NCBI GenBank assembly: GCA_021818105.1
Contig: JAKAFB010000029.1
Coordinates: 1-39,192, forward strand
Reading direction: 5' to 3'
Source: Acidobacteriota bacterium
GTDB lineage: Bacteria > Acidobacteriota > Terriglobia > Terriglobales > Acidobacteriaceae
Length of the DNA stretch: 39,192 nucleotides
Under the pieces are notes generated by a model. It did no database searches, was not told the origin of the DNA, and worked only from the letters and a program-made list of their open reading frames with translations. Below are positions 35,431 to 39,192 of this stretch, in pieces (within the stretch, counting starts at the first letter, position 1; each line of letters starts with the position of its first letter). The translations under genes and the position numbers were made by a program.

Positions 35431-36495
35431 TCATTGCAGAATGGGCGCCATCGAGCCCGGATTGTCGCCCAGCGTCGGGTCCACGCGAAAGTCCCAGATG
35501 GATTGGTTGATATCCGTGGGCGAGAGGATTTCCACCAGTGCGTATTCGCCAATTTTGAGCGGCTCCTGCGGCGTGAGCTTGAGCCAGTGCTTGCCGGGCA
35601 GCACTTCGACTTTGGTAGCAACTACGTCTTCGCTCTGCGTCACCTTGCCCAGCGGGCTCACCTGGATTGCGCCTACAATGCGCACGGCGCGCCGCTCGTC
35701 CACACGTACAATCGCAAACCCTGACGATACGGACTGTGCGCCGCGTTTCGCATTCGCCACCTGCTTCGCGCCGCCAGTCTGCACGGTCAGCGCGTCGCTC
35801 GCCACGGCGGGCACGTTGTCTTGCCCATCCAGTGAGAGATAAATCTCCGGATCGTTCACGTGCAAATGCACCCTGGCATGCGCGCCATCCAGCTCAAGAT
35901 TGGCGCGCGAGCCAGCCATTGGATTGAACGTGTTCAGGCCGCGCCAGAGATGCGTCTTGGTGTGTACGTCTGTGGGCTTCAGCTCCACCAGCTCCGGCGT
36001 ACCCCGGAAGGTGTCCAGCACAAACACGCCGTCGGAGTCGGGCAGTTGCAATCCCTTGGCCACCTCCGGCATGCGGTTGCGCTCATCGGCGCGCGCGGCG
36101 GCCTCTTCCTTGTCCAGTTCCTCGGCTTCCTTCATCGCCGGCGAAGATTCCATCGCGCTTGTGTGATCGCGCTCCCACTTGCGGGTTGCGTCCCAGTCCA
36201 CCAGGTCTACAGGCAGCTCTTCCCATCCGTCGGCACGCTCAATGGAGAGGTAGCGCACACGGTCGCCGACAATCTCATACTGACGCACGAGCTGGTAGCT
36301 GCCGTCCTTCAGAATCAGCCGGTGATTCGTGCCCATGCCCGGCAAATCCGGTTTCAGCACCAGCGGCTTGCCGTGCTGGCTTTCGTCCTGTCCAGTTTGT
36401 TGCGCGGAGTCCTGCGCCGCCGCCAGGACGCCTGCAAGCACGGCACATGCCAGCGCCGCAGTTCCCAGCCGCCACACCTGTCGCCAATGCCTCAT
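35431..36495 (-). CDS. Secreted protein of unknown function
   Basis: A 354-residue protein with a signal peptide (RHWRQVWRLGTAALACAVLAGV, cleavage near AAAQD), then a Gln-rich linker and a beta-rich segment LILKDGSYQLVRQYEIVGDR followed by ERADGWEELPVDLVDWDATR. An acidic helical stretch (about 120-145) leads to a larger beta-rich domain ending LGDNPGSMAPILQ. I recognise no catalytic motif; the LKDGSYQLVR..VGDRVRYLS pattern is, from memory, recurrent in acidobacterial secreted proteins. The frame is open to a TTG at 36516; the ATG at 36495 gives a cleaner signal peptide. TAAACT lies 8 bases before it. It converges on the response-regulator gene. Confidence 0.75.
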   Translation of the reverse strand: MRHWRQVWRLGTAALACAVLAGVLAAAQDSAQQTGQDESQHGKPLVLKPDLPGMGTNHRLILKDGSYQLVRQYEIVGDRVRYLSIERADGWEELPVDLVDWDATRKWERDHTSAMESSPAMKEAEELDKEEAAARADERNRMPEVAKGLQLPDSDGVFVLDTFRGTPELVELKPTDVHTKTHLWRGLNTFNPMAGSRANLELDGAHARVHLHVNDPEIYLSLDGQDNVPAVASDALTVQTGGAKQVANAKRGAQSVSSGFAIVRVDERRAVRIVGAIQVSPLGKVTQSEDVVATKVEVLPGKHWLKLTPQEPLKIGEYALVEILSPTDINQSIWDFRVDPTLGDNPGSMAPILQ

Positions 36496-36597
36496 GGGTC
36501 CATAGTTTAGACGCAATTTATGCTCAGGGGTCGCTGCTCCTTGCGTTCAAATCCGCCGTCTCACTGCGACCTCGCGCGCCTTTTCGCGTCCAAGTTT

Positions 36598-36945
36598 ATG
36601 TATCCTAAGAGGACAGAGGTCGATTTGATCACCGGATTCCAGGCACATTTCCACCGCAGCCGTCGTCCCGCAAGGCCTGTCGCCTTTGCGGTCATGATGC
36701 TCGTGTGCCTGGCTCTGTTGCTGCTGCTCTCCGTGGTACAGGTGGCGCACGTCCATGCCTCCGCACAGGGCGCAGACCACTGCCCGCTGTGCATGGTGCT
36801 GCACACGGCGGCTCCCGTGGCGGCTACGGCCGGCATTATCATTCTGGTACAGCTGACCACAGCAGCGCCGGTGTTGCAGGCGCGCGCAGCAGCGCGTCCG
36901 TGGCATGCGCAGCTTTTCATTCGTCCTCCACCCGCCTCCTTGTAA
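36598..36945 (+). CDS. Small membrane protein with His/Cys cluster (HCPLC)
   Basis: A 115-residue protein: Arg/His-rich cytoplasmic start, a strongly hydrophobic helix (FAVMMLVCLALLLLLSVVQV), then AHVHASAQGADHCPLCMVLH, a second hydrophobic segment (AAPVAATAGIIILVQLTTAAPV) and a short Pro-rich tail (FIRPPPASL). The two histidines followed by H-C-P-L-C look like a metal- or redox-active cluster at the outer membrane face, somewhat like DUF2946 proteins, but this is an inference. The frame is open from 36520; the ATG at 36598 lacks a Shine-Dalgarno, and a TTG at 36625 preceded by AGAGG is a real alternative. It lies 164 bases before a TonB-dependent receptor gene on the same strand. Confidence 0.6.
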   Translation: MYPKRTEVDLITGFQAHFHRSRRPARPVAFAVMMLVCLALLLLLSVVQVAHVHASAQGADHCPLCMVLHTAAPVAATAGIIILVQLTTAAPVLQARAAARPWHAQLFIRPPPASL

Positions 36946-36966
36946 ACTGCGTTTCCACCCCCGCCT

Positions 36967-37080
36967 GCTTCTGCATTTTCAGTTTGTGTTTGCGAAGCAA
37001 GCGACCTGGTTTCACGCATCAGACGGGCCTTTGAACGCAAGCAGAAGCGCCATGGCATATTCGCCAACACTGGCTTGCTT
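36967..37080 (+). repeat. Interleaved inverted repeats before the TonB receptor gene
   Basis: GCTTCTGC (36967-36974) pairs with GCAGAAGC (37041-37048), and AAGCAAGC (36995-37002) pairs with GCTTGCTT (37073-37080). The order A-B-A'-B' is pseudoknot-like. Each is only 8 bases, so chance is possible. Confidence 0.25.
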
Positions 37081-37109
37081 GCATGTCCGTCAGCCAATCG
37101 GAGGCATTT

Positions 37110-39192
37110 ATGCCGTTCAAACGCGGCACAATATTCGGCTTTCTTCCCGCTCTCGCACTGCTGCTTGCCGCTGCAGGCGCCTGGGCGGCACAGGGCGGCA
37201 ATGCCGCCTCGGTGCGCGGCACCGTCACTGACCCCACGGGCGCCGTCATTCCCGGCGCGGTAGTGCATCTGTCCAATGCGGCCAGTGGCCTTGACCGCAG
37301 CGCGACCACAGATGCCACGGGCCATTTTGAAATCAACAATCTTCCCTTCAATAACTACAAGGTGAGCGTCACGGCCGCAGGCTTTGCGTCGCTCAACCAG
37401 AACATCGTGGTCCGCTCCGCCTTGGCTACAACACTTAACCCGGTCCTGCAGGTTGCCGCTGCAGCCTCGACCGTTACCGTGGAGGCTGCGGGCGATCTGG
37501 TCGAAGACGACCCCACCTTCCACACAGACGTGGACCGTGACCAGTTTATGAAGCTGCCGCTGGAGAGCCAGTCTTCGTCGCTCAGTTCGCTGGTTACGCT
37601 TACCTCGCCCGGCGTCTCGGCTGATTCCAATGGCCTCTTCCACGGCCTCGGCGACCACGCCTCCAACTCATTCTCCGTTGATGGCCAGGCTATTACCGAC
37701 CAGCAGAGCAAGGTTTTCTCCAACCAGCTTCCGTCCAACGCCATCCAGTCCATTCAGGTGATCGCCGGCGCGCCCCCGGCGGAGTACGGTGACAAGACAA
37801 GCCTTGTCATCGTGGCCACCACGCGCTCGGGCCAAGGCGTTACGAAGCCTACAGGCAGCATCTACTCGTCCTATGGATCCTTTGGCTCAGCGGCGGGCGG
37901 GGTGGACCTTTCTTACGGCAGAGCTAACTGGGGCAACTTCTTTGAGGCGGATGGCCTGAACACAGGCCGCTTCCTCGATCCGCCGGAGTTCAAGGTCTTC
38001 CATGCCAAGGGCAACGAGGAGAACTTCTTTGACCGCATGGACAAGAGCTTCACCTCGGCCGATTCCGTGCACCTGAACCTGAACTACAGCCGCTCCTGGT
38101 TCCAGACGCCGAACTCCTACGACAACCTGAACGTGATGAACGTGGTGAGCGGCGGCACTACGGCCAGCCCTACCTTTGCCAACGTGGGCAACGCCGACCA
38201 GCGCTCGATGATTAACACTTACAACATCGCGCCAACGTATACGCGAGTTATCAATAATGATTCCGTGCTGAACGTGGGAGCGTACGCGCGCAAGGACTTC
38301 TACCACTACTACCCCAGCGGCAATTCGCTGGCAGACCTTGGCCCGGCGAATCTGCAGACTTCGTCCATCGGGCAGTACCGCACGCTGCTGAACACGGGCG
38401 TCCACGCGGATTTGACCTATGCGCGGGGCATCCACAATGCCAAGGCCGGGGTTACTTACGAACATACATTCCTGCGCGAGCATGACAGCCTGGGCATTGT
38501 GGACGCGACGTACAACGCGCCGTGCATCGATGCGAGCGGCAATCCACTGGCGGGCTACTCTGCCCCGTCGGACTGCATCAACAACGGCGCGGCGGTGAAT
38601 CCCAGCTACTTTGCAGTGCTGCGGCCCTATGACCTGACGCGCGGAGGCGGCTTCTACAACTACTTCGGCCATGCGGACATCAAGGAGATCTCGGCCTACA
38701 TCGAGGACCAGATCAAGGCAGGCAACTGGCTGTTCAGTGTGGGCCTGCGCGGAGACGTCTACAACGGCCTGACGGCGGCCAGCCAGGCGGAGCCGCGGCT
38801 GGGCATCGCTTACAGCGTAAAGCAGACCGGCACGGTGCTGCGCGTGAGCTACGCACGCACGCTGGAGACGCCATTCAATGAGAACCTGGTGCTTTCCAGC
38901 GAAGGATGCCTGAACGCGGTGCTCTCACCGCTGCTAAGCTGCACGCCGGGCGTCTCCGGCGTGGAGGTGCCGGGCTTCCGCAACGAGTTCCATGCGGGAT
39001 TGCAGCAGGCACTGGGGCAACACGTCGTCATCAGCGGCGAGTACATATGGAAGTACACGCACAATGCCTTTGACTTTGCCGTGCTGGGCAATACGCCCAT
39101 CACCTTCCCCATTGACTGGCACAACTCGAAGATTCCCGGGTATGCGATCAATGTGCAGGTGCCGCAGTGGCACAACTTCTCAGCCTATGCGG
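37110..39192 (+). CDS. TonB-dependent receptor with carboxypeptidase-regulatory-like domain (3' end missing)
   Basis: The gene runs off the window after 694 codons with no stop. GGAGG at 37100-37104 lies 5 bases before the ATG. A signal peptide (PFKRGTIFGFLPALALLLAA, cleavage after AWA) is followed by a CarboxypepD_reg-like beta domain (about 33-115: VRGTVTDPTGAVIPGAVVHL), a plug domain with FSVDGQAITDQQSK and AGAPPAEYGDK, and outer-membrane barrel strands. This domain order is that of the acidobacterial Oar/SusC-like receptors, which take up large substrates, probably glycans or peptides, using TonB energy. No SusD-like partner is visible inside the window. The substrate is unknown. Confidence 0.92.
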   Translation, partial: MPFKRGTIFGFLPALALLLAAAGAWAAQGGNAASVRGTVTDPTGAVIPGAVVHLSNAASGLDRSATTDATGHFEINNLPFNNYKVSVTAAGFASLNQNIVVRSALATTLNPVLQVAAAASTVTVEAAGDLVEDDPTFHTDVDRDQFMKLPLESQSSSLSSLVTLTSPGVSADSNGLFHGLGDHASNSFSVDGQAITDQQSKVFSNQLPSNAIQSIQVIAGAPPAEYGDKTSLVIVATTRSGQGVTKPTGSIYSSYGSFGSAAGGVDLSYGRANWGNFFEADGLNTGRFLDPPEFKVFHAKGNEENFFDRMDKSFTSADSVHLNLNYSRSWFQTPNSYDNLNVMNVVSGGTTASPTFANVGNADQRSMINTYNIAPTYTRVINNDSVLNVGAYARKDFYHYYPSGNSLADLGPANLQTSSIGQYRTLLNTGVHADLTYARGIHNAKAGVTYEHTFLREHDSLGIVDATYNAPCIDASGNPLAGYSAPSDCINNGAAVNPSYFAVLRPYDLTRGGGFYNYFGHADIKEISAYIEDQIKAGNWLFSVGLRGDVYNGLTAASQAEPRLGIAYSVKQTGTVLRVSYARTLETPFNENLVLSSEGCLNAVLSPLLSCTPGVSGVEVPGFRNEFHAGLQQALGQHVVISGEYIWKYTHNAFDFAVLGNTPITFPIDWHNSKIPGYAINVQVPQWHNFSAYA

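Overview
The window is GC-rich, densely coded chromosomal DNA. It most likely comes from an Acidobacteriota of the Terriglobia (Acidobacteriaceae) type. This is an inference from family content: a TonB-dependent receptor with an N-terminal carboxypeptidase-regulatory-like domain, a CslA-like GT2 glycosyltransferase, a VLCAD-like acyl-CoA dehydrogenase and several secreted or membrane proteins of types common in that phylum. I see no prophage, insertion sequence, CRISPR array, rRNA or convincing tRNA.

Layout, left to right. (1) 1-381, minus: a BrnT-type toxin and the start of its antitoxin, cut by the window edge and directly downstream of a membrane GT2 glycosyltransferase (382-1947). (2) 2196-3995, plus: an acyl-CoA dehydrogenase, then a secreted GH31 alpha-glucosidase (4101-6647) that converges on the translation operon across a strong bidirectional hairpin terminator. 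(3) 6714-12333, minus: rimP-nusA-infB, with an apparent terminator hairpin in the rimP leader. (4) 12601-16201, plus: a PLP-dependent decarboxylase, an exported M24 aminopeptidase, and a coupled pair encoding a small hypothetical protein and a four-helix membrane protein. (5) 16289-26864, minus: a beta-barrel outer-membrane protein, an RNase E/G with a very large insertion inside its S1 domain and a leader of about 570 bases, and the rod-shape operon mreB-mreC-mreD-mrdA-rodA. (6) 27056-28546, plus: an aldehyde dehydrogenase with a textbook terminator. (7) 28637-35424: a one-helix hypothetical protein, an Lrp/AsnC regulator divergent from alanine dehydrogenase (ald), then an NtrY/NtrX-like two-component pair whose regulator has lost the GAFTGA loop. 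(8) 35431-39192: a secreted hypothetical protein facing the regulator gene, a small His/Cys-rich membrane protein, and the first 694 codons of a TonB-dependent receptor that runs off the end.

How they may work together. The mre/mrdA/rodA block is the elongasome: actin-like filament, periplasmic scaffold, transpeptidase and SEDS glycosyltransferase. The rimP-nusA-infB block links ribosome maturation, transcription elongation and translation initiation. Ald, Lrp and the NtrYX-like pair look like a nitrogen and amino-acid metabolism neighbourhood. Several genes have a -10-like hexamer 5-6 bases before the ATG and no Shine-Dalgarno, suggesting leaderless mRNAs. I did not find a clearly new defence or biosynthetic system. 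The most unusual items are the RNase E/G insertion, the degenerate sigma54-contact loop, the rimP leader terminator and the HCPLC protein before the TonB receptor.
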